NCBI GenBank assembly: GCA_012729635.1 | Contig: JAAYCT010000024.1 | Span: 147,040 to 211,039 of the forward strand | DNA from: Clostridiaceae bacterium | GTDB taxonomy: Bacteria; Bacillota; Clostridia; Saccharofermentanales; Saccharofermentanaceae | Length of the DNA: 64,000 nucleotides | Direction: 5' to 3' | Shown here: piece after piece, positions 1 to 7,909 of the stretch | Position numbering within the stretch: the stretch's first letter is position 1 | Layout: every line of letters starts with the position of its first letter | Notes under the pieces: generated by a model | Databases searched by the model: none | Seen by the model: only the letters and a program-made list of their open reading frames with translations | What the model was told of the DNA's origin: nothing | Position numbers and translations under genes: made by a program

Positions 1-248
1 GAGTTAACTCCTTCATACAGCTCATCAAAAGAACCCGCGTCGAAATTACCGACGCAGAGAAGCACGCGCTCCCCCCTTCGGACCCACAAATTTGTACGCG
101 CAATAGCGGCCGGAACATCCGGTTCCGGAACGGACAGAAGTACCGATCCGTCCCGCACGGTAATCCGGTCGCTCGGATACCCGACCGCTTCGAGATCTTC
201 CCGAATCAAGCTCTCCAATCCGAACAAAGAGGATATGAAAAGTTCCAT
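1..248 (-). CDS. THUMP-type class I SAM-dependent RNA methyltransferase, N-terminal part (RlmL/YpsC family)
   Basis: Only the first 82 or so codons are inside the window; the gene runs off the left edge. The ATG at 246-248 follows a strong ribosome site (GGAGGTGA) at 251-258. The visible N-terminus reads MELFISSLFGLESLI, then GYPSDRITVRDGSV, then ARTNLWVRRGERVLL and ends in FDELYEGV. This succession matches the start of the YpsC/RlmL group of 23S rRNA guanine-N2 methyltransferases, which open with a ferredoxin-like and THUMP RNA-binding region. The catalytic domain is not visible, so methylation is inferred from the family. It lies 33 bases downstream of the esterase gene on the same strand and is probably cotranscribed with it. 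Confidence 0.75.
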   Translation of the reverse strand, partial: MELFISSLFGLESLIREDLEAVGYPSDRITVRDGSVLLSVPEPDVPAAIARTNLWVRRGERVLLCVGNFDAGSFDELYEGVN

Positions 249-281
249 GCTCACCTCCGGCTCCGCAGTCCGAACCGTCCT

Positions 282-1166
282 TTATTTTTCCCGTGCAGTC
301 GATCCGGGTTTATTGAACGGCAGGGACTCGATCCATCGAAACATCACCTTCAGAGGATCGGACTCTTCCGGATCTTCAAAAAAAACACCCATGACCAAGT
401 TGGAGTGAAAAATGTCTTCATCGCGAATAATCATGGAGACAGCGGTTTTCGGCTTAAGAAGATTCACGTGATCTACAAAAAGCTTCTCATTCTCGACCGC
501 GCTGATCGGATCATTCTGTGCGTGAATGCATAAAACCTTGGTCGGCTCGCTGCCGTCCGCCAGTGAAATCGGTTCGGCGGTTTTCCGGTCGAAATTTTTC
601 TCGAACAGCGCTTCGATCATCAATTGTGTGGTCGCCGGATATTCAACGCCGAAGGAGAGAACCCCGCCGAGTGAGATGAGTCCTCGCAACATCCGGTTAT
701 CGAGACCGAATTCCTCCTGCAATTTTTTATCGTAGGTCAGGATGCCGCCGAGATGTCCCCCCGCGGAGGACCCGACGACTACAATGTTATCGGTGTTTAC
801 TCCTTTGGACTGAAGGAGCTTCAGCCCTTTGAAAAGACCCTTGAAAATATCCCGCGCCTGGGCCGGATACTTAAATATCGGGGCATGACGGTATCCTAAT
901 GACAGAGTATGATACCCCATATCCGAAAATTTTTTCCCGATGTATTTGTACCGGCTCGGAGATCCGGACATCCAGCCTCCTCCGTGGATATATACAATCA
1001 CGCGCTGTTTAATCGATCCGGTCGGTGCAAAATACAAATAATACTGTTTCGGATCCCTTCCGAATGAATGCTTTTCGGCTTTGACCTCGCTGTTTTTGAT
1101 GGCTTGGTCCAGCCTCAATTTGGGTATTGTCAGCACTTCGCCCAAGGCGTTTTTCGGATCCTGCAT
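282..1166 (-). CDS. Alpha/beta hydrolase, HSL-type esterase/lipase
   Basis: A 294-residue cytoplasmic hydrolase without signal peptide. The oxyanion-hole motif HGGGW is at residues 61-65 and the nucleophile elbow GSSAG at 132-136 (Ser134). A downstream QNDPISA segment supplies the likely acid and DIFHSN the likely histidine. The HGGG plus GxSxG pair is the signature of the hormone-sensitive-lipase (family IV) esterases, which cleave short acyl esters; the natural substrate cannot be told. The ATG at 1164-1166 has AAGGAG seven bases upstream. The gene stands between nagB and the RNA methyltransferase on the same strand, with 87 bases to nagB. Confidence 0.85.
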   Translation of the reverse strand: MQDPKNALGEVLTIPKLRLDQAIKNSEVKAEKHSFGRDPKQYYLYFAPTGSIKQRVIVYIHGGGWMSGSPSRYKYIGKKFSDMGYHTLSLGYRHAPIFKYPAQARDIFKGLFKGLKLLQSKGVNTDNIVVVGSSAGGHLGGILTYDKKLQEEFGLDNRMLRGLISLGGVLSFGVEYPATTQLMIEALFEKNFDRKTAEPISLADGSEPTKVLCIHAQNDPISAVENEKLFVDHVNLLKPKTAVSMIIRDEDIFHSNLVMGVFFEDPEESDPLKVMFRWIESLPFNKPGSTAREK

Positions 1167-1253
1167 CGTTTTCTCCTTCGGGACATTCCTTCGGTCCTGC
1201 GATGCGTCGGTTTCGCGGACGATCGGTGATCGACAGATGACGAATAACCTGTG

Positions 1254-2060
1254 CTAGGACGCAATGACCTTTTCACAATGACGATAGTGGTCGATGTTTT
1301 TCAGTTCGGAGGCCGCTTCTTCGTCGAGAACGACCGTCGCTTTTCCGGCATAGAGTTGGATTGCGGAAGCCGTAATCTGTGATGTTACGGGACCTTCAAT
1401 CGCTTGCCTCACAACATTGGCCTTCTTTTTTCCGTTTGCAATCATCAGGATGCTTTTTGCCTCAAGAATCGTACCGATCCCCATCGTGATTGCAAAATGC
1501 GGCATGTCTTCCCGGAGAAATCCGGCGGCGCGATAAAACAATTCATAATTATCATCGAGCGTTTGCCGGGTCAGCGTTTCGATGCGGGTTCGTGACGCAA
1601 GAGATGATCCCGGCTCATTAAAAGCCCAGTGTCCGTCTCCGCCGATCCCGAGAAGTTGAAGATCAATTCCGCCCGCTTCGCGAATGGCCTTCTCATAGTG
1701 TTTACAAAACTCTTCCGGATTGTCGGAAAGCCCGTCCGGAACCCGGGTATTCTCGGGTAGAATATCAATGTGTCGAAAGAGTTCCTCATGCATGAAACGC
1801 GCATAGCTCTGATCCGCGGAATACGGTTGCTCCGGATTAAAACCGATGCCGAGATATTCGTCGAGATTAAAGGTTCTTACTTTCGAAAAACAAAGCCCCT
1901 CCTCCCGGTGCTTCCGAATCAACTCCCGGTAGGTTCCGATCGGTGTTCCTCCGGTTGCAAGACCGAGAACGCAATCCGGCTTTTTGCGGACAAGTTCGGC
2001 AATCCGATTCGCTGTGTAAAGGCTCATTTGTTCATAGTCGGACCGGATAATAACATCCAT
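1254..2060 (-). CDS. nagB: Glucosamine-6-phosphate deaminase
   Basis: A 268-residue protein converting glucosamine 6-phosphate to fructose 6-phosphate and ammonia in amino-sugar catabolism. The phosphate-binding stretch GLATGGTPIGTY is at residues 33-44. The catalytic residues of the family are present: the FNLDEY motif (Asp67), Asp142 and His144 in GGDGHWAFNEP, and Glu149. Length and end-to-end match fit single-domain NagB. The ATG is preceded by GGAGG eight bases upstream. No nagA or sugar transporter is visible nearby; pgi, which uses the product, is 27 kb away. Confidence 0.95.
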   Translation of the reverse strand: MDVIIRSDYEQMSLYTANRIAELVRKKPDCVLGLATGGTPIGTYRELIRKHREEGLCFSKVRTFNLDEYLGIGFNPEQPYSADQSYARFMHEELFRHIDILPENTRVPDGLSDNPEEFCKHYEKAIREAGGIDLQLLGIGGDGHWAFNEPGSSLASRTRIETLTRQTLDDNYELFYRAAGFLREDMPHFAITMGIGTILEAKSILMIANGKKKANVVRQAIEGPVTSQITASAIQLYAGKATVVLDEEAASELKNIDHYRHCEKVIAS

Positions 2061-2143
2061 TTTCTTTTCCTCCGTTGAAAAAGTTGGTCGGAAGTTTCGT
2101 TTATCCGAAACCGCCGCAATCAGTTTGGACCGCTCCTCTTCGA

Positions 2144-3334
2144 TCAGTCCGTATAATTGTCGAAATAGCCCTGTATGAGAACGATCGGCGTTCCCTTGTC
2201 TCCGCTTCCCGATGTCAAGTCACTCAAGGATCCGATCAGATCGCTGATTCTCCTCGGGGTCGTTCCCTGAGAGACCATTTTGCCCGTAAGATCCGCATCC
2301 TTTTTCTTAATGTATTCGGATATCGCGTCCTCCAGTTCTTGGCCGTTCAAGTGGCTGAACTCATTGTCCGCAAGATACTTGAGTTTCACTTCGTTCGGTT
2401 GTCCGCTCAGTCCGGATGTAAAGGCGGGGGAAACGACCGGATCGGCTAACTCCCAAATCTTACCGACCGGATCCTTAAAGGCACCATCGCCGTATATCAT
2501 CACCTCGACGCGCTTCCCGGTCCGCTCCATAATCATCTTTTGAATGCCCTCTACAACCGGTTGACAATCCCTCGGGAAAAGTTTTATCGATTCCTCGGTC
2601 GCTTTATTGCTGCCGAGCAGACCGTATTTCTCGTTGAATCCGCTTCCGTCGGCCGGACGGATCAATATTTCGTCCAAACCGTACACTTTCATTGCCCCGG
2701 CTTCCGTCAGTCTCCTTTTGGTTCTTTCTCTGGTATGGATATCGCAATGCAACACATAAGGCGTATACTCCAGAATGGTTTTACATTCGTTGGCAAGAAT
2801 GACTTCCACTTCGCAGTTTTCGTTTCGGATAAGATCCTTGTAGTATTCAATATAGTCAACACCGGTAAACGGATGTTTCTCGTAACCGAAGAGAAATCGA
2901 AACCGCTCTTCGCTTAAAACATCGGTCCAGGGATTCACGCCTTTTTCATCCAAGCGGTCAAGATCCACCAGATGATTTCCTACCTCGTCGGACGGATAAC
3001 TGAGCATCAGGACGATTTTTCGGGCACCGCGGGCAATTCCCTTCAGACAGATGGCAAAGCGATTCCGACTGAGGATCGGGAAAATAACTCCGACGGTTTT
3101 CCCGTCGAATTTGTCCCTGATATCACAGGCAATCTGATCAACCGTTGCGTAATTTCCCTGTGCACGCGCAACCACGGCTTCCGTGACGGAAATGACATCC
3201 CGGTCATGGAGCGAAAACCCTTCGCTCTCGGCCGCAGCAATGACGCTGTCGGAAACAATCTGAATAATATCGTCTCCTTTGCGCACAATCGGCGCTCTGA
3301 TTCCTCTTGATATCGTTCCGACCAGACGTTCCAT
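2144..3334 (-). CDS. CofE-like (coenzyme F420-0:L-glutamate ligase family) protein
   Basis: A 396-residue protein that resembles the F420_ligase family (CofE fold): an opening SRGIRAPIVRKGDDI region, SVTEAVVARAQGNY, and a C-terminal GDGAFKDPVGKIWELADPVVSP block. In archaea and actinobacteria CofE adds glutamate to F420-0. Many Firmicutes carry longer homologues of unknown substrate, and no F420 gene is visible here, so a true F420 role is not supported. An in-frame TTG lies 24 bases upstream, but the ATG at 3332-3334 has AAGGAGG at ideal spacing and was chosen. It stands alone between nagB (84 bases away) and a membrane protein. Confidence 0.75.
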   Translation of the reverse strand: MERLVGTISRGIRAPIVRKGDDIIQIVSDSVIAAAESEGFSLHDRDVISVTEAVVARAQGNYATVDQIACDIRDKFDGKTVGVIFPILSRNRFAICLKGIARGARKIVLMLSYPSDEVGNHLVDLDRLDEKGVNPWTDVLSEERFRFLFGYEKHPFTGVDYIEYYKDLIRNENCEVEVILANECKTILEYTPYVLHCDIHTRERTKRRLTEAGAMKVYGLDEILIRPADGSGFNEKYGLLGSNKATEESIKLFPRDCQPVVEGIQKMIMERTGKRVEVMIYGDGAFKDPVGKIWELADPVVSPAFTSGLSGQPNEVKLKYLADNEFSHLNGQELEDAISEYIKKKDADLTGKMVSQGTTPRRISDLIGSLSDLTSGSGDKGTPIVLIQGYFDNYTD

Positions 3335-3478
3335 ATCGAATTCCTCCTTGCAACCCAATCATTATAATGCGAAAAATCGACAGAATCAAAGGTTTTCCAT
3401 CTCTTTTCGACATAATATTCAAATCCGCGATCAAAACAAATGTTTTCGACAGATCTGCGTTTTAAACGGATTCCCGGT

Positions 3479-4228
3479 TTACGGATATTGATTCGGAGTT
3501 TGAACGTGAACAAATCTCAGGTTCGGAAACTGCTGCTCCATATATTCATCCGGGAACCATCGATCCATGATGCGTTGGATTTCGAATCGCTGATCCGCAC
3601 GAATTTGCCTTTCGGCCCACCTGCGAACCGCAAAAAAGGTTACGCCGAAATTGATAGCCATGAAAATACACAAGATCGCCGTCACCGTCTTTCCGGCTTT
3701 TTTCGGAATTTTCAGAAGAATCAGCGAAATCGACGGAAGCATTATCTTAAGCCAAAAGACCGCAAGAATCCCCCAAAAGAAAGCATACTTCAAATTGGTT
3801 CTTCCCTGAATGTCCATCATATCGCTGTATTGCCATGAAACGGAGGAAAAAACAGATTCCTGAATGAGCGAACAGAAAAACTCAACCAAACAGCCGATCC
3901 CCATTCCCGCCGCAAGAACAGCCGGCAAAGGATGCTTCCGAAGGTAGTACAACACAACGGTCATCAGGACCCCGCCGACGCCGTAAACCATATTCAGGGG
4001 TGCCCAAACAAAGGTGGCGCGACTTTCAATTCTACCGGTCCGAATCAGCCAATATACGGTCTCGATTATTACCCCGAACGCTCCGGAAAAGAGAAAAATC
4101 CAAAAGAGCTTACAGGGACAAAGACCAATCGCAAAATGATTGCGATTGCGTTCGATGGCTTCGATGGCAGTGATGCTAAATGGATGCGGATATGATTTTT
4201 CCGGGCTGTTCTTCGCTATACATTTCAT
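3479..4228 (-). CDS. CmpB-family (PF06541-like) polytopic membrane protein, putative ABC transporter permease
   Basis: About 250 residues with at least four hydrophobic segments. The opening helix reads FWIFLFSGAFGVIIETVYW, followed by a cytoplasmic RIESRATFVWAPLNMVYGVGG segment. This helix-IE-helix followed by a G/APxxxxYG motif is typical of the PF06541 family, annotated as a putative ABC-type permease with no proven substrate. The C-terminus is charged and amphipathic. The start is uncertain: the ATG at 4226-4228 has a GGGGGG tract about 20 bases upstream, and an in-frame ATG at 4262-4264 has no ribosome site. It is read toward nagB and lies downstream of the tRNA-Arg terminator. Confidence 0.65.
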   Translation of the reverse strand: MKCIAKNSPEKSYPHPFSITAIEAIERNRNHFAIGLCPCKLFWIFLFSGAFGVIIETVYWLIRTGRIESRATFVWAPLNMVYGVGGVLMTVVLYYLRKHPLPAVLAAGMGIGCLVEFFCSLIQESVFSSVSWQYSDMMDIQGRTNLKYAFFWGILAVFWLKIMLPSISLILLKIPKKAGKTVTAILCIFMAINFGVTFFAVRRWAERQIRADQRFEIQRIMDRWFPDEYMEQQFPNLRFVHVQTPNQYP

Positions 4229-4302
4229 TTTCGAAAAGTGACCAAAGTCCCCCCTTATGAACATCGGTACCCATTCGTCAACTCATTATAATCGAAAAGC
4301 AA

Positions 4303-4332
4303 ACGCCCGGCAAACGAAGTTATGCCGGGCGT
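4303..4332 (-). terminator. Intrinsic terminator downstream of tRNA-Arg
   Basis: A perfect 10-base-pair GC-rich inverted repeat (ACGCCCGGCA at 4303-4312 and its complement at 4323-4332) with a 10-base loop. On the minus strand it is followed by a T-rich run (TTTGCTTTT), as expected for a factor-independent terminator ending the tRNA transcript. Confidence 0.85.
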
Positions 4333-4336
4333 CTGG

Positions 4337-4410
4337 TATTCCCGAGCGGATTCGAACCGCTGGCCTACCGCTTAGGAGGCGGTCGCTCTATCCTTCTGAG
4401 CTACGGGAAC
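4337..4410 (-). tRNA. tRNA-Arg (anticodon CCT)
   Basis: A 74-base cloverleaf on the minus strand. The acceptor 5' strand GTTCCCG pairs with CGGGAAT with one G-U pair at the first position. The D arm carries GCTCAGAAGGATAGAGC, the anticodon stem ACCGC/GCGGT encloses CT-CCT-AA, and the T arm has GGTTCGAATCC. The anticodon CCT reads AGG arginine codons. CCA is not encoded. A strong terminator follows. Confidence 0.93.
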
Positions 4411-4498
4411 ACGAACGCGGAAATTATACAATATTTGCGGTCTTCGAAACAACCCGATGATCTGCGGAATATTCTTTGTCTTTGCGACCGCACCCCCA

Positions 4499-5644
4499 TT
4501 ATAGCAATTTTTCCGCCACACAAGAAAAAGAAGACAATACAATCAACGCAATTGCAATCATCAGAAATATGAACGGAAGACCGTCGACCGAATTCGGACG
4601 ATTCCCGAAAATCAGTTTTCGATTGAAAACGCGAATAAAGGACACCAATCCCGTGAGAAAAACCCAAAAGAGCAGGATCAGGACTGTATACCGGGCGACC
4701 GACAGCAGGATTCCGGACGACATTTCCGCTTGCGAAAAAAAATAACTCAGCAAATAGAGCACGATCCCAACCTGAGCGGGAAAAAGAAACGATTTGGGTA
4801 TATCCTCGATTCCTTTTTCGCTTTTTTTGCGAGAAAAAAGGAAAAAGACAGCGGCGAATACGGTATGAATCAGTACGACTGTCGGCGGAATCAAAACCGC
4901 CGATTGTCCGAAAACCCATAATCCGTAAGCGGCGGCATAGGATAACAGCCCGAAAAAAAGGATGAACAGGAACAAAGAAAGCAAATACCCGAAGAAAGCT
5001 CTTTCCCTGTGGATTTCCGGAAACGGAACCCGATTCGCCCGGTCTTTCCCGTCTTTGGCATACACATCAAAAATATCCCGGTTCTTTTTTCTTAATATCA
5101 ATCGGAAAAGGATGATAAGAGCACTTAATCCAAGTGCGGCGGACGAATCATTTTCTAAATACGGAATACTTCTCTCGACACCGAGCCCGGTGTGAATATC
5201 CGCCAGTGTTCCCGAAGAACATATTTCTCTGACTGCGGAAAATAGAAGAATCGTCACCGTGAAGCCAACAAAAAGAAGCGCAACGGGAAGGGACCCTCTT
5301 TCTTTTTTTCGGTCGATCCGCTCCGAAACCATCGGAACGAGAAGAAGCGCATAGAGCACCTCAATCCAAATGCTCCCGTACTCTTGAGGACCCGGCGGGA
5401 AGAGTCGGGCATAAAAAACAGAGACAACGATTGCGGATCCGATCGCAAAAAACTCCGCAATCAGGACCCGTGTAAAAAGCTTATATCCGACGGAGGCGAA
5501 GGAGAATCGAAACAGCAGGAGCAAACCGACTACCGCCGTGGTACGAATCGCTTCGTGAACCGATCCCGATCGAAAAATAATGATCAGTCCGAGACATAAC
5601 AGAGTGTAAAAAGAAAAGGGTCGGGAGGATTTACTGTCTGTCAT
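4499..5644 (-). CDS. Rnf-associated membrane protein, apparent fused and degenerate RnfE-RnfA
   Basis: A 381-residue polytopic membrane protein with roughly ten hydrophobic segments, four bases downstream of the rnfG-like gene. In the N-terminal half, GFTVTILLFSAVREICSSGTL closely follows the GFTLAL..L..IRE.L..GTL signature of RnfE. The C-terminus GLPFIFLMIAIALIVLSSFSC follows the GFPIALI.AGLMALAF.GFSG end of RnfA. A charged linker (around RKKNRDIFDVYAKDGKDR) separates the halves, so one gene seems to carry both subunits in the usual E-A order. Cys17 may match the first RnfE cysteine. The other cluster cysteines, normally in CP and NC motifs, are not seen (the second RnfE site reads VPMVSERID). 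Assignment rests on motif reading; an unrelated membrane protein is the alternative. Confidence 0.6.
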   Translation of the reverse strand: MTDSKSSRPFSFYTLLCLGLIIIFRSGSVHEAIRTTAVVGLLLLFRFSFASVGYKLFTRVLIAEFFAIGSAIVVSVFYARLFPPGPQEYGSIWIEVLYALLLVPMVSERIDRKKERGSLPVALLFVGFTVTILLFSAVREICSSGTLADIHTGLGVERSIPYLENDSSAALGLSALIILFRLILRKKNRDIFDVYAKDGKDRANRVPFPEIHRERAFFGYLLSLFLFILFFGLLSYAAAYGLWVFGQSAVLIPPTVVLIHTVFAAVFFLFSRKKSEKGIEDIPKSFLFPAQVGIVLYLLSYFFSQAEMSSGILLSVARYTVLILLFWVFLTGLVSFIRVFNRKLIFGNRPNSVDGLPFIFLMIAIALIVLSSFSCVAEKLL

Positions 5645-5648
5645 TCTG

Positions 5649-6908
5649 TCACGTCCCCCACTTCATGTATTCCCGAAGAAATTTATAGGCCGTATTCACC
5701 GAACGGACCATAAGTATCGATATTTGAGGCTGGTCGGGCAACCCTTCGATTTGTGTTCGTATTTCCGAAACGGGAAGTCCGTCAATACTGTCGGATAGAA
5801 CCGGGTTATGGCCCGAATCGACTACTCCGTCCTCATATCCGATAACGGCGCCACCCGGTGTCGGGGTCGGAGTCATGGAAGGTGTCGGCTCGTATAAAAC
5901 GGTTTCCTCGGGTTCCGTCTGATATGTATCGTCAGAAGAAGAATCCGTTTCCTCGGATGCGCCCATCCCCGCGGTCGAAGAGTGAAGTGTTTCGGTCTCT
6001 TCCGTCTCTACCGGAGCGGGTGTCGGTATCAGCGGCTTCGTTATATTTCTTTTCGAGTTTTCTATGCACAGAACGACAAGGTCGTAGAACATGTGTACAT
6101 CCATCTTGACATCGGGGACGATTTCCGTTGTCCCGTCCGATTTGATTGCCAGTCTGACCGGGTCTTGTACCTCCAAAAGCTTATTGCGGATTGAATGAGC
6201 CTGTGCCGCCCAAATCGGCTGATTGTCTCCAAGTGAGAAAGCCCCGGACACCGACGCTTCGGAACGCATAGGTTCGCCCTCGTCGCGATGTATCGCATCC
6301 CATGCTACCGAAATGATTCGACCGGAGGATACGCGGATCTCAACGAAATCCTTGTATCCGTTCCGGTCATAATCTTCGGCCTCGGCATAAAATACCCCAT
6401 CAATAAGACCCGGTATCGAGGGATACTCGTTTTGAGTGAGCACGTCGATCGACATCTGGGAAGACAGTGCAACGGGAATACGAACATCTTTGAGTTGATC
6501 GCACAAAACAAGAATGTTCGGGTCCGGCTCGGACGGCTCCGTCCCGTCCTCATCAATCATTCGAATTCGAGTGATTTTCTCGCCGTCGGGCGAAAAACCC
6601 ATTCGGAAACAAAAAATCGTCCCGGCATCGTTCATCCGTACATCCATGATGAATCCGATGATCTTCCCGGATTCGCTTTTCGCGAGATAAAAAGCGGTCA
6701 CATCCGGATGATTCGAAAAAGTGCTTAAATCCACGGGGTCATACCGGGCTGCCGACAGAAATCCTGCAAGCCTTTCACTGAGTACCGCTTGCTGCTCCCG
6801 ATCCTTTTCGGAACGAACAACCCGCCCTACCGAAAGCAGAAGAAAAAGTGATGCCAATATGAAAATTACCGCTCTGAGCGCATACGAACGAAGATCCGCA
6901 AGTGTCAT
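5649..6908 (-). CDS. RnfG-like protein with degenerate FMN-binding domains and Pro/Thr-rich linker
   Basis: A 419-residue protein with one N-terminal membrane anchor (residues 11-30) and an outward-facing remainder, as in RnfG. Residues 66-125 follow the start of an FMN_bind domain (GKIIGFIMDVRM, MGFSPDGEKITRIRMID). Residues 172-285 resemble a second FMN_bind unit (YAEAEDYDRNGYKDFVEIRV, then LLEVQDP). Where this unit should have the flavinylation motif S/TGAT it has IVPDVKMD (263-270). Residues 290-352 are an acidic Pro/Thr/Ser linker. The tail ends SVNTAYKFL, as after a typical SGAT-SS-AV sequence, but again without SGAT. The ATG at 6906-6908 overlaps the rnfD stop (ATGA); longer in-frame starts would lie inside rnfD. 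Confidence 0.65.
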   Translation of the reverse strand: MTLADLRSYALRAVIFILASLFLLLSVGRVVRSEKDREQQAVLSERLAGFLSAARYDPVDLSTFSNHPDVTAFYLAKSESGKIIGFIMDVRMNDAGTIFCFRMGFSPDGEKITRIRMIDEDGTEPSEPDPNILVLCDQLKDVRIPVALSSQMSIDVLTQNEYPSIPGLIDGVFYAEAEDYDRNGYKDFVEIRVSSGRIISVAWDAIHRDEGEPMRSEASVSGAFSLGDNQPIWAAQAHSIRNKLLEVQDPVRLAIKSDGTTEIVPDVKMDVHMFYDLVVLCIENSKRNITKPLIPTPAPVETEETETLHSSTAGMGASEETDSSSDDTYQTEPEETVLYEPTPSMTPTPTPGGAVIGYEDGVVDSGHNPVLSDSIDGLPVSEIRTQIEGLPDQPQISILMVRSVNTAYKFLREYMKWGT

Positions 6909-7909
6909 GTCCGCACCTCCGTTTCGCCCTTCGGAATCGTCGCGATCGAATCCGGCAAACCTTTTCGTGAATACCAGTTTCCTTTTGCGAAAACGCGCGG
7001 GCGAATGTAGAACTCCAGCAACGGGGTCACTCCGTTCATAAGAAGAACCGGAGAAACAACGGCGAGGATGGTATGCCCGCATGAGATCAAAATCATCGCA
7101 AGTACACCGGTGCCGATTCCGAACACAACACGTCCGGTCGCGGAAGAAGGAATGGTAGTAAAATCACCGAAAGCAAATGCGGCGCAAAAAATGATCCCGG
7201 ATGTAGCAATAAGACTCAACAATCCGTTTATGGAAGCGTCCTTTAAAAAGAAGACCCAGTACCCCGTAACGATTGTGCCGAAATACGCAAGAGGAGCCTG
7301 AAGTCTTAAAATGCCGCGGATTGTCAAATAAACGGCACCCGCCACGGCAAACAAGATTCCGGTCAGCCCCATGGCGCCCGGATAAATGCCCGATAGAATC
7401 TCTAACCATCCGGAAGTCTCAGGAGCAACGGAGATCATTTCTCCGGGACCGAAAAAAAGAGTGTTCCATCGAAAAATTCCGGTTAGGGGCTGCACCAAGG
7501 TTTCTGTCGTCCCCGCAAATGCGATGGCCATAAAAGCACGGCCGGCAAATGCCGGATTGAACAAATTGCACCCGACCCCTCCGAAAAACTGCTTCACGAT
7601 TACGGAAGAAAAAAGGATGCCTGCCGATACCGCCCAAACTGAAACCGTCGGAGGCAAAAGAAGAACCAATATAAGTCCGCTGACTCCCCCGCTGAGATCC
7701 AGATAAACCTGTTCTCTGCGAACGAACCGTGCAAAAAAATGGTCCGTTAAAATATGCAATAACGGCCCCCATAAGAGCAGAATCAAGGCACGTAACCCAT
7801 AGCAATAGACAGCCGCGACACAACAGGGTAACAAAGCGATCATTACGTCCATGTAAATTTTGGGCGCGTTTTTTTGAATTCGAACATGGGGTCCGCTTCT
7901 GTCACTCAT
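6905..7909 (-). CDS. RnfD-like membrane subunit
   Basis: A 334-residue polytopic protein of the NqrB/RnfD family. The conserved core is clear: GLILVLLLPP (residues 78-87), VKQFFGGVGCNLFNPAFAGRAF (105-126) and GDFTTIPSSATGRVVFGIG near the C-terminus. RnfD normally carries FMN bound to a threonine in a DxxT/SxAT-P-L motif shortly after the NPAL.GRAF stretch. Here that position reads TGIFRWNTL (143-151), so the motif is not recognisable, although a threonine remains one residue off. The start at 7907-7909 was chosen because upstream in-frame codons lie deep in rnfC; the two genes overlap by 8 bases, and the stop overlaps rnfG. Confidence 0.8.
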   Translation of the reverse strand: MSDRSGPHVRIQKNAPKIYMDVMIALLPCCVAAVYCYGLRALILLLWGPLLHILTDHFFARFVRREQVYLDLSGGVSGLILVLLLPPTVSVWAVSAGILFSSVIVKQFFGGVGCNLFNPAFAGRAFMAIAFAGTTETLVQPLTGIFRWNTLFFGPGEMISVAPETSGWLEILSGIYPGAMGLTGILFAVAGAVYLTIRGILRLQAPLAYFGTIVTGYWVFFLKDASINGLLSLIATSGIIFCAAFAFGDFTTIPSSATGRVVFGIGTGVLAMILISCGHTILAVVSPVLLMNGVTPLLEFYIRPRVFAKGNWYSRKGLPDSIATIPKGETEVRT

